A DNA stretch of 5,812 nucleotides from positions 1 through 5,812 of the forward strand of contig JACIYQ010000070.1 of the NCBI GenBank assembly GCA_014359855.1, given 5' to 3'. Positions 1 to 5,357 of this stretch are shown in pieces (position 1 is the first letter of the stretch; the number at the start of each line of letters is the position of its first letter). This DNA comes from Parvibaculum sp. Lineage in GTDB: Bacteria > Pseudomonadota > Alphaproteobacteria > Parvibaculales > Parvibaculaceae. A model generated the notes under the pieces. The model was not told where the DNA came from and made no database searches. It saw only the letters and a list, made by a program, of their open reading frames with translations. A program made the translations under genes and the position numbers.

Positions 1-29
1 CATACTCACTTCTTCTTTCCTTCCGAGCG
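1..29 (-). promoter_or_regulatory. Translation-initiation region of the next operon gene (probably sufC)
   Basis: Read on the minus strand, the 26 bases after the sufB stop are purine rich (GGAAGGAAAGAAGAAG) and end in ATG on bases 3 to 1, the last codon visible. AAGGA resembles a Shine-Dalgarno core but lies about 14 nt from the ATG, farther than usual, although the purine tract between could compensate. In suf operons the gene after sufB is most often sufC, the ABC-type ATPase of SufBCD, so that is the expectation. Nothing of the protein is visible, and a small gene between sufB and sufC cannot be excluded. Confidence 0.4.
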
Positions 30-1478
30 TCAGCCGACGCTTCCTTCAAGGCTGATGCCGACAAGCTTCTGTGCTTCGACGGCAAATTCCATCGGAAGCT
101 GCTGCAGCACATCGCGGCAGAAGCCGTTGACGATCAATGCCACTGCCTCTTCCTCGCCGATGCCTCGCTGCATGCAATAGAAGAGCTGGTCATCGCTGAT
201 CTTGGAGGTTGTGGCCTCATGTTCGAGGATCGCCGTCGGGTTCTTCGTTTCGATATAGGGAACCGTGTGTGCCGAGCAGCGGCCGCCGATCAGCAAACTG
301 TCGCATTGCGTGAAGTTGCGCACGTCCTCCGCCTTGCGATGAACGCTGACGAGACCCCGGTAGGTATTCGACGAACGGCCGGCCGAAATGCCTTTGGAAA
401 TGATACGGCTCGTCGTGTTGCGGCCGAGATGGATCATCTTCGTGCCGCTGTCCACCTGCTGACGGCCATTCGAAATCGCAATCGAGTAGAACTCGCCGCG
501 TGAATTGTCGCCGCGCAGGATGCAGCTCGGATATTTCCAGGTGATGGCGGAGCCCGTCTCCACCTGCGTCCAGGAAATTTTGGAGTTCGCGCCACGGCAA
601 TCGCCGCGCTTCGTCACGAAGTTGTAAACGCCACCCTTGCCTTCTTCGTCGCCAGGGAACCAGTTCTGTACCGTCGAGTATTTGATCTCCGCGTCATCAT
701 GCGCGACGAGTTCGACCACAGCCGCGTGCAGCTGGTTCTCGTCGCGCTGCGGCGCTGTGCAGCCCTCCAGGTAGCTCACATAGGAGCCCTTGTCGGCGAT
801 GATGAGCGTGCGCTCGAACTGACCTGTCTGCTTCTCATTGATCCGGAAATAAGTCGAGAGTTCCATAGGGCAGCGCACGCCTTCGGGGATATAGACGAAG
901 GACCCCTCCGAGAAGACGGCGGAGTTGAGCGTCGCGTAGAAGTTGTCGGATGTCGGCACGACGGACCCGAGATACTTCTTCACGAGTTCGGGATGGTTCT
1001 TCACCGCTTCCGACATCGGACAGAAGATGACACCCGCTTCCGCGAGCTTCTCCTTGAAGGTCGTGACGACCGACACGCTGTCGAAGACGGCGTCCACGGC
1101 GACGCCCGCGAGCATCTTCTGTTCGGTCAGCGGGATGCCGAGCTTCTCGTATGTTTCGAGGAGTTTCGGATCCACCTGATCGAGACTGTCGAGCTTCGCT
1201 GTCTGCTTCGGCGCCGAATAGTAATAGGCGTCCTGGAAATCGATTGGCGGATAGGTCACCTTCGCCCAGGTGGGCTCCGTCATGGTCTGCCAGCGGCGGA
1301 AGGCAGCCAGCCGCCACTCAAGCAACCATTCGGGCTCGTCCTTCTTGGCGGAGATGAAGCGGACCGTGTCTTCCGTGAGGCCGAGGGGCGCCTTCTCGGA
1401 TTCGATGTCCGTGAAGAAGCCATATTTGTACTTCTCGATCTCGCCGACGGTTTCGACGGTTTCCTTTACCGCAGCCAT
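30..1478 (-). CDS. sufB: Fe-S cluster assembly scaffold protein SufB
   Basis: SufB is the scaffold subunit of the cytoplasmic SufBCD complex, on which Fe-S clusters are built from desulfurase-derived sulfur before transfer to carriers. The 482-residue product is close to the family length (E. coli about 495) and is recognisable throughout: NFYATLNSAVFSEGSFVYIP near 179-198, YLEGCTAP at 236-243, NWFPGDEEGKGGVYNFVTKRG near 272-292, NFTQCDSLLIGGRCSAHTVPY near 388-408 and ILEHEATTSKI near 417-427. C392 and the acidic residue E421 match by position the E. coli residues (C405, E434) reported as essential for cluster assembly; this assignment is by motif, not alignment. The reading frame is open up to base 1532, but the ATG at 1478 is preferred: GGAGAG lies 5 nt upstream, the family N-terminus begins near here, and longer starts would overlap iscS. 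It lies 1 nt after the iscS stop, so translational coupling is likely. The stop is TGA. No defects seen. Confidence 0.97.
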   Translation of the reverse strand: MAAVKETVETVGEIEKYKYGFFTDIESEKAPLGLTEDTVRFISAKKDEPEWLLEWRLAAFRRWQTMTEPTWAKVTYPPIDFQDAYYYSAPKQTAKLDSLDQVDPKLLETYEKLGIPLTEQKMLAGVAVDAVFDSVSVVTTFKEKLAEAGVIFCPMSEAVKNHPELVKKYLGSVVPTSDNFYATLNSAVFSEGSFVYIPEGVRCPMELSTYFRINEKQTGQFERTLIIADKGSYVSYLEGCTAPQRDENQLHAAVVELVAHDDAEIKYSTVQNWFPGDEEGKGGVYNFVTKRGDCRGANSKISWTQVETGSAITWKYPSCILRGDNSRGEFYSIAISNGRQQVDSGTKMIHLGRNTTSRIISKGISAGRSSNTYRGLVSVHRKAEDVRNFTQCDSLLIGGRCSAHTVPYIETKNPTAILEHEATTSKISDDQLFYCMQRGIGEEEAVALIVNGFCRDVLQQLPMEFAVEAQKLVGISLEGSVG

Positions 1479-1479
1479 A

Positions 1480-2682
1480 TCAACTCTCCACTGCCGCGAG
1501 CGGCGCATCGGGCGCCATGCCCACGGGTACAATCGTATTTATCTTTTCCGTCTTTGCATGAGCGCGCTTCCTGGCCCGCGACCAGCTTTCCACGAAGCGG
1601 TCAACATCTGCCGCCACGCTCGTCCAGCCAAGGCTCACGCGGATCGCGCCGCGCGACAGCGTTTCCGGCACACCCATCGCATCGAGAATGCGCGGACGGC
1701 CGATCTTGCCCGACGAACAGGCAGCCCCCGCACTCACCGCTACCCCGTCAAGGTCGAGCGCCATCAGGAGCGTCTCCGCGTCGAGGCCGGTGGCAGACAG
1801 GTAGCTCGTATTGGGCAGCCGCTCCGCGCCGGCGCCGAAGAAAACCGCATCCGGAGCGACATCGGCGATGCGAGCTTCAATCCGGTCGCGAAGCGCAGCG
1901 AGCCGCGTGAAATCCTGCAAGGTTTCACGGGCAGCGCGCGCGGCAGCGCCGAAGCCCGCTATACCGACGACATTCTCGCTTCCGGCCCGACGGCGCATCT
2001 CCTGGCCGCCGCCCACGCTGCGCGCCGCGAATGCCATGCCTTCCCGGACGGCGAGCGCGCCGACACCCATGGGCGCGCCGAGCTTGTGTCCGCCGAGGAT
2101 CAACATGTCCGCGCGAAGAGCAGCGAAGTCGACCGGGATCTTGCCTGCGGCCTGCACAGCGTCACAAAGAAGAAAGGCACCTGCCTCATGCACGATCGCC
2201 GCCGCTTCCGCCACGGGCTGCAGCACTCCGGTTTCATTGTTCGCGAGCATCAGCGCAACCAGAGCGGGCGCATCGTCAGCCGCAAGCATCGTCTTGAGCG
2301 CGGCGAGATCGGCCCGTCCCTCGCCGTCCACCGGCACGAGAGATACGGGAAGCCCGCTTGCTTCCGCTGCCGACAGGACCGCGTCATGCTCGACCGCCGA
2401 CACCAGAAGCCGCTTCACGCCGAGCGCCGCCTTCGCAGCGTGGACGGCCATCGCCGCCGCCTCGGTGCCTCCGCTCGTAAAGACGATTTCGGAGGACTTC
2501 GCGCCGACCAACATGGCGACGTCGCGCCTCGCGCTTTCGATCAGCGCGCGCGCCGCCCTGCCCTCGGCATGCACCGAGGAGGGGTTGCCAAGGACATCCA
2601 ACGCCTCACGCGCAGCAGCGCGCGCTTCCGGGCGCAGCGGCGTTGTGGCGTTATGGTCCATATAGGCGCGCTTGCTGGTCAT
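1480..2682 (-). CDS. iscS: Cysteine desulfurase, IscS/NifS type (class I)
   Basis: This PLP enzyme converts L-cysteine to L-alanine and leaves a persulfide on its active-site cysteine, the sulfur source for Fe-S assembly. In 400 residues it shows the N-terminal YMDHNATTP (7-15), the PLP phosphate-loop motif TSGGTE (69-74), VEHDAV with H99, ANNETG (147-152), D174 in CDAVQAAG, the Schiff-base lysine K200 in GGHK, RAGSEN (232-237), and the catalytic cysteine C322 in SAGAACSSGK. The class I signature SAG.ACSSG, rather than the SufS-type RxGHHC, places it with IscS/NifS, although it precedes sufB. About 30 residues past the conserved core form a polar, then Ala/Pro-rich tail that does not resemble the E. 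coli IscS C-terminus. The ATG at 2682 is chosen because its distance to DHNATT fits the family; GAGG lies just upstream at unusually short spacing. The in-frame ATG at residue 8 lacks an SD. It is the second gene of the operon, 33 nt after iscR. The symbol could equally be a generic nifS/sufS-type label. Confidence 0.93.
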   Translation of the reverse strand: MTSKRAYMDHNATTPLRPEARAAAREALDVLGNPSSVHAEGRAARALIESARRDVAMLVGAKSSEIVFTSGGTEAAAMAVHAAKAALGVKRLLVSAVEHDAVLSAAEASGLPVSLVPVDGEGRADLAALKTMLAADDAPALVALMLANNETGVLQPVAEAAAIVHEAGAFLLCDAVQAAGKIPVDFAALRADMLILGGHKLGAPMGVGALAVREGMAFAARSVGGGQEMRRRAGSENVVGIAGFGAAARAARETLQDFTRLAALRDRIEARIADVAPDAVFFGAGAERLPNTSYLSATGLDAETLLMALDLDGVAVSAGAACSSGKIGRPRILDAMGVPETLSRGAIRVSLGWTSVAADVDRFVESWSRARKRAHAKTEKINTIVPVGMAPDAPLAAVES

Positions 2683-2715
2683 CGCCTCAGTGTTCTCGCA
2701 AAAAAGCCGAAATCC

Positions 2716-3192
2716 TCAGTCGGCCGCATTGGCAGCCATGGGTTCCGTGTGCTGGCGCCCCTCGAAGCTGACGCGACCGGCGACCCGCCCGTCGATTACG
2801 TCGCCGAGCGAAACGGAGCCCAGGTAAAGCTGAATCTGGTGACTCAGCCCTTCCCAGAGATCATGTGTGATGCAACGTCCCGAGGAAGGAAGGCAACCCT
2901 TCGGCGATCCCAGTTCGCAGCGCGTCGCCATGATCGGCTCATCGACCGCAAGAATGACGTCGGATATCCGAATATCGTCAGCCTGACGCGAGAGCAGATA
3001 GCCGCCGCCCGGCCCGCGAACACTCTTCACGAGATCGCCGCGCCGGAGCTTTGCAAAAAGCTGTTCCAGATAAGAAAGAGAAATCTCCTGACGTTCCGCG
3101 ATCTCGGCGAGTGCCACCGGACTGCCGCTGGAGTGACGCGCAAGATCGGCCATCGCCATCACGGCGTAGCGCCCCTTTGTCGTGAGCTTCAC
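2716..3192 (-). CDS. iscR: Rrf2-family Fe-S cluster regulator IscR
   Basis: IscR is a winged-helix repressor/activator that binds a [2Fe-2S] cluster and adjusts Fe-S biogenesis genes to cluster demand. The 158-residue product starts MKLTTKGRYAVMAMADLA, the classic Rrf2 N-terminus. The helix-turn-helix spans about 27-47 (LAEIAERQEISLSYLEQLF; E43 corresponds to E. coli E43, known to tune site specificity), and the wing is SVRGPGGGYLL (57-67). Cluster ligands are C92, C100, C107 and probably H110 in C-x7-C-x6-C-x2-H, looser than the x5/x5 spacing of E. coli. SFEGRQHTEP near 142-151 matches the C-terminal GRQHT of IscR. The start is GTG at 3192: AAGGAG lies 6 nt upstream and the protein then begins exactly at the family N-terminus. 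An in-frame ATG at 3207 (5 more residues) and a TTG at 3240 (16 more) have no SD. The three cysteines argue against cluster-less Rrf2 regulators; RirA is a possible alternative, but the VRGPGGGYLL plus GRQHT context favours IscR. Autoregulation is expected. Confidence 0.93.
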   Translation of the reverse strand: MKLTTKGRYAVMAMADLARHSSGSPVALAEIAERQEISLSYLEQLFAKLRRGDLVKSVRGPGGGYLLSRQADDIRISDVILAVDEPIMATRCELGSPKGCLPSSGRCITHDLWEGLSHQIQLYLGSVSLGDVIDGRVAGRVSFEGRQHTEPMAANAAD

Positions 3193-3198
3193 GATCTG

Positions 3199-3204
3199 CT
3201 CCTT
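3199..3204 (-). promoter_or_regulatory. Ribosome binding site deciding the iscR GTG start
   Basis: The minus strand reads AAGGAG, then six bases (CAGATC), then GTG on 3192-3190. This is a near-consensus Shine-Dalgarno at optimal distance. It lies inside the codons that would be translated if the upstream ATG at 3207 were used, and that ATG is preceded by a C-rich stretch with no SD. It is therefore the main reason for preferring GTG. Confidence 0.85.
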
Positions 3205-3349
3205 CATGACGGGGGCGACGGCGGTCAAAAGCTTGCACAACCGGCCATCGCCTGTGTTAAGAACGTGCGCCCCAAGTTACCGATCAGCCCGCCTTTCCTC
3301 ACAATGCGGTCAGAGGAAACGGGATCGGTACCCAGAGGCTCGACGCAAG

Positions 3350-3378
3350 GCAATATGATTACCGAGTGCCGCAGTCAA
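3350..3378 (-). promoter_or_regulatory. Candidate sigma70 promoter of the iscR-iscS-sufB operon
   Basis: The minus strand reads TTGACT (3378-3373; 5 of 6 to TTGACA), a 17-base spacer, then TATTGC (3355-3350; 4 of 6 to TATAAT). It is the best promoter-like pair found by eye in this intergenic region. It predicts transcription starting near 3343 and an untranslated leader of about 150 nt. The sequence just upstream of and into the -35, AAATAGTTGACT, resembles one half of the E. coli IscR type 1 site (WWYAGTCRR) with one mismatch, but the other half is not recognisable, so autoregulation here is only a suggestion. Confidence 0.45.
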
Positions 3379-3427
3379 CTATTTAACATCCCGCGACGGA
3401 TTTTCCAGAGGAATCGGTTCCCTTTTG

Positions 3428-3442
3428 TGGACAATTTGTCCA
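3428..3442. promoter_or_regulatory. Perfect 15-bp palindrome, candidate operator
   Basis: TGGACAATTTGTCCA is a perfect odd inverted repeat: TGGACAA, a central T, then TTGTCCA. It lies in the AT-richer middle of the divergent region, about 63 bases before the hydrolase start and about 50 bases upstream of the candidate iscR -35. A dimeric transcription factor is the natural reader. The half-site spacing (GAC-5 nt-GTC) is two bases shorter than the E. coli IscR type 1 core (GAC-7 nt-GTC), so IscR itself is uncertain. The identity of the binding protein is unknown. Confidence 0.5.
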
Positions 3443-3463
3443 AGTTAGCTACTGGGAAATGAT
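3436..3463 (+). promoter_or_regulatory. Weak promoter candidate for the alpha/beta hydrolase gene
   Basis: TTGTCC (3436-3441; 4 of 6 to the -35 consensus) is followed after 16 bases by AATGAT (3458-3463; 4 of 6 to the -10). The -35 would coincide with the right arm of the palindrome at 3428-3442, which would suit repression by whatever binds there. Matches this weak occur often by chance; it is listed because a promoter is needed in this stretch and no better one was seen. Confidence 0.22.
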
Positions 3464-3504
3464 CCTCTGCTTCCGGCATCGCAAAGATCGAGACAGACCA
3501 AGAC

Positions 3505-4161
3505 ATGCCCGAAGTGATTTTCAATGGTCCGGCAGGCCGTATCGAAGGCCGCTATCACCATAGCAAGAAGGCCAATTCTCCCGTCGCACTCGTCCTGCAT
3601 CCCCATCCGCAATTCGGGGGCACGATGAACAATCCCGTGACCTATGCGCTGTTCCAGGCCTTCGTAAACCGGGGATTCTCGGTGCTTCGCTTCAATTTCC
3701 GTGGCGTCGGCCGCAGCCAGGGCAGCTTCGATGCGGGTATCGGCGAGTTGTCGGACGCAGCGGCGGCGCTCGACTGGTTGCAGGCGCAGAACTCCGATGC
3801 CTCGCAGTGCTGGATTGGCGGCTTTTCCTTCGGCGCCTGGATCGCCATGCAGGTGCTGATGCGCCGGCCCGAAATCGAAGGCTTCATCTCGGTTGCCCCG
3901 CCCGCAAATATGTACGACTTCACCTTCCTCGCCCCTTGCCCCTCTTCCGGCATCATCGTCAATGGCGGGATCGACCAGGTGGCACCGCAGGCCGACGTGC
4001 TCAAGCTCGTGGAGCGGCTGAAGACGCAGAAGGGCATCACCATCGAACATGCGACGGTGGACGGCGCGAACCATTTCTTCGAGTCGAAGCTGGAGCCGCT
4101 CGTGGCGACGGTGGGCGCCTATCTCGACAAGCGCCTCGCCGTTGCGCCTGAAAAGGGCTGA
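3505..4161 (+). CDS. Small alpha/beta hydrolase (COG2945-like), substrate unknown
   Basis: A 218-residue single-domain alpha/beta-hydrolase-fold protein, probably cytoplasmic: there is no signal peptide or membrane segment. The strand leading to the oxyanion region ends in LVLHPHPQFGGTMNN (29-43), LRFNFRGVGRSQG (61-73) is the typical following strand and loop, and the nucleophile elbow is GGFSFG with S108. D157 in NGGIDQVAP and H190 in DGANHFF complete a catalytic triad. The HPHP..GGTMNN and FRGVGRS.G motifs are those of the COG2945-type family, often annotated as predicted hydrolases of the dienelactone hydrolase/peptidase S9 kind, for which I know no firm physiological substrate. The ATG at 3505 is followed at once by the family-like PEVIFNGPAGRIEGRY; its Shine-Dalgarno is poor (only GAGAC-like sequence upstream). 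It is divergent from iscR, so shared regulation with Fe-S genes is possible but unproven. It ends TGA, 3 nt from the convergent end of anmK. No truncation seen. Confidence 0.9.
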   Translation: MPEVIFNGPAGRIEGRYHHSKKANSPVALVLHPHPQFGGTMNNPVTYALFQAFVNRGFSVLRFNFRGVGRSQGSFDAGIGELSDAAAALDWLQAQNSDASQCWIGGFSFGAWIAMQVLMRRPEIEGFISVAPPANMYDFTFLAPCPSSGIIVNGGIDQVAPQADVLKLVERLKTQKGITIEHATVDGANHFFESKLEPLVATVGAYLDKRLAVAPEKG

Positions 4162-4164
4162 CCT

Positions 4165-5274
4165 CTAGTCGCTGTGACTGGCCCGGTGGAACCTTCCGCC
4201 GGGCATAGGCTGCGGCACGCCCGTCGTGGCGGGCAGGCTGAGAGGCAGGCCACGAAGCGCCCGTACTGCCAGATAGGCGAAGGCTTCCGCTTCCACATCA
4301 TCGCCCTTCCAGCCCAGATCTTCGGCGGGCAAGACACCTCCCTGCAAACGCTTGCTCAACATCGACATGAGCACCGGATTGCGGCGACCACCCCCGCACA
4401 CGACGAAGCGCGACGGTATGCCCGGCACATGGGCGAGCCCGCGGGCAATCGTCTCGACGGTGAAGGCTGTCAGTGTCGCTGCGCCGTCCACCGGGGAGAG
4501 ATGCGCAACCGCTTCGGGCGAGAAGGAGAAGCGGTCGAGCGACTTCGGCGGCGGTGCCTCGAAGAAAGCGTGGTTCATCAGCTCTTCGAGAACGTCCATG
4601 TCGACTTCGCCCGCAAGGGCCAGCGCCCCATCGCGGTCGAGCGGCTCGCCTGTATGGGCAAACGCCCAATCGTCGATCAACGCATTGCCCGGTCCGGTGT
4701 CGAATGCGATCAACGAGCCATCCGTGCCCACATAGGTGATGTTGCCGACGCCACCGATATTGATGATGGCAATCGGCTCCTTGATACCCGCGCTACGGGC
4801 CAGAGCCTGATGATAAAGCGGAACGAGAGGAGCGCCCTGCCCTCCGGCCGCGACATCGGCGCTGCGGAAATCGTTCACCACATCAATCCCGGTCAGCTTC
4901 GCCAGAACATCGCCAAGGCCGATCTGCACAGTACGGTGGCGCTCTGGCTGGTGCAGCACGGTCTGTCCGTGGAAACCGATGATCGAGATATCCGCGGGCT
5001 TCAATCCGGCATCGGCGAGCAGCGTGCGGACCGCAATGGCGTTGGCGAGGGTCAGATGACGCTCGGCCTCCGCAATTTCTTCCGGCAGGAGTTCATCCGG
5101 CTCCCAGGATTTCGCGGCTTCCAGCGCCATGCTGAGCAGCAGACGTTCTTCCGGCTTGTAGGGCACGGAGAGAGAGGCTCCGGCGCGCACGATTCCCTCA
5201 CCGTCCGTCTCGATGATCGCGGCATCGATGCCGTCGAGAGAAGTGCCGCTCATAAGCCCGAGGGCGCGAATCAT
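4165..5274 (-). CDS. anmK: Anhydro-N-acetylmuramic acid kinase AnmK
   Basis: AnmK hydrolyses the 1,6-anhydro bond of anhydro-MurNAc and phosphorylates the sugar with ATP to give MurNAc 6-phosphate, returning cell-wall turnover products to metabolism in the cytoplasm. The 369 residues match the family length. Visible signatures, in order, are GLMSGTSLDGID (6-17; ATP phosphate binding), IGFHGQTVLH (99-108), NDFRSADVAAGGQGAPLVP (134-152), INIGGVGNIT (171-180), DTGPGNALID (192-201; D192 corresponds by motif to the catalytic base Asp182 of studied AnmK), PPPKSLDRFSF (241-251) and VCGGGRRNPVLM (292-303), followed by EAFAYLAVRAL (330-340). In the PPPKS segment E. coli has PPPKSTGRE; the LDRFSF variant here still keeps the lysine-serine core. 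The ATG at 5274 opens directly into the first conserved strand, with GGAT 8 nt upstream as a modest SD. The gene is divergent from tyrS across 83 bases and convergent with the hydrolase. No MurNAc-6-phosphate etherase or other recycling gene is in the window. The stop is TAG. Confidence 0.96.
   Translation of the reverse strand: MIRALGLMSGTSLDGIDAAIIETDGEGIVRAGASLSVPYKPEERLLLSMALEAAKSWEPDELLPEEIAEAERHLTLANAIAVRTLLADAGLKPADISIIGFHGQTVLHQPERHRTVQIGLGDVLAKLTGIDVVNDFRSADVAAGGQGAPLVPLYHQALARSAGIKEPIAIINIGGVGNITYVGTDGSLIAFDTGPGNALIDDWAFAHTGEPLDRDGALALAGEVDMDVLEELMNHAFFEAPPPKSLDRFSFSPEAVAHLSPVDGAATLTAFTVETIARGLAHVPGIPSRFVVCGGGRRNPVLMSMLSKRLQGGVLPAEDLGWKGDDVEAEAFAYLAVRALRGLPLSLPATTGVPQPMPGGRFHRASHSD
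4182..4203. repeat. Strong inverted repeat at the convergent gene ends
   Basis: CCCGGTGGAA, then CC, then TTCCGCCGGG forms two 10-base arms that pair fully in the plus-strand RNA if one G-U pair is allowed. It begins 20 bases after the hydrolase stop and lies inside the last codons of anmK (PGGRFHR). There is no T-tract on the plus side, so it is not a canonical intrinsic terminator. It could still slow polymerase or protect the 3' end of the hydrolase mRNA, which has no other space for a terminator. It may equally be a chance product of GC-rich codons. Confidence 0.45.
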
Positions 5275-5357
5275 GGGCGTTTATCCGTTTTTCCCCTACC
5301 CAAAGCGTGATACACCAGCCGCGCTTTCAAGCCTATCCGAAACCCCGAGCGATACAG
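5275..5357. other. Divergent anmK-tyrS spacer
   Basis: These 83 bases must contain the 5' ends of both genes unless promoters lie within the coding regions. The stretch around 5281-5300 is T- and C-rich on the plus strand. GATACA at 5309-5314 could be a -10 for tyrS (4 of 6), but no -35 stands at the right distance, and no convincing pair was found toward anmK. No leader-type attenuator or T-box is visible. Confidence 0.6.

Larger units (their letters stand above)
3193..3504. other. Divergent intergenic region between iscR and the alpha/beta hydrolase gene
   Basis: These 312 bases separate the leftward iscR operon from the rightward hydrolase gene. They are visibly more AT-rich in 3351-3465 than the surrounding genes, as expected for a promoter zone. 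They hold the iscR ribosome site, a leader of roughly 150 nt, a sigma70-like promoter candidate toward iscR at 3350-3378, a perfect 15-bp palindrome at 3428-3442, and a weak promoter candidate toward the hydrolase. No tRNA, convincing coding region or intrinsic terminator was seen. Confidence 0.8.

Noticed and set aside
1479..1532. N-terminal extension of sufB to the ATG at 1532
   Set aside because: It would add MYPWAWRPMRRSRQWRVD, encoded inside the end of iscS. The residues do not look like SufB, and the ATG at 1478 has a good SD.
699..1910. A 403-codon plus-strand frame opposite sufB and the end of iscS
   Set aside because: Its composition mirrors the complement of sufB, no family motif is visible, and it crosses the sufB/iscS junction in antisense.
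2683..2715. T-run (TTTTTT) in the 33-nt iscR-iscS gap as a possible terminator
   Set aside because: No stable hairpin precedes the run, so an intrinsic terminator is not supported and read-through of the operon is expected.
1270..3462. A 730-codon plus-strand open frame opposite iscS and iscR
   Set aside because: It lies antisense to two clearly identified genes and its product is Arg/His/Ala-rich without any recognisable domain. It is a typical stop-free shadow in GC-rich coding DNA.
3445..4074. A 209-codon minus-strand frame opposite the hydrolase
   Set aside because: It is antisense to a complete catalytic-triad protein, is rich in His, Arg and Gly, and has no SD or known motif.
4167..4179. 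Short repeat AGTC-GCTGT-GACT at the anmK end
   Set aside because: Four-base arms are expected by chance; it is not worth a separate feature next to the much stronger repeat at 4182-4203.
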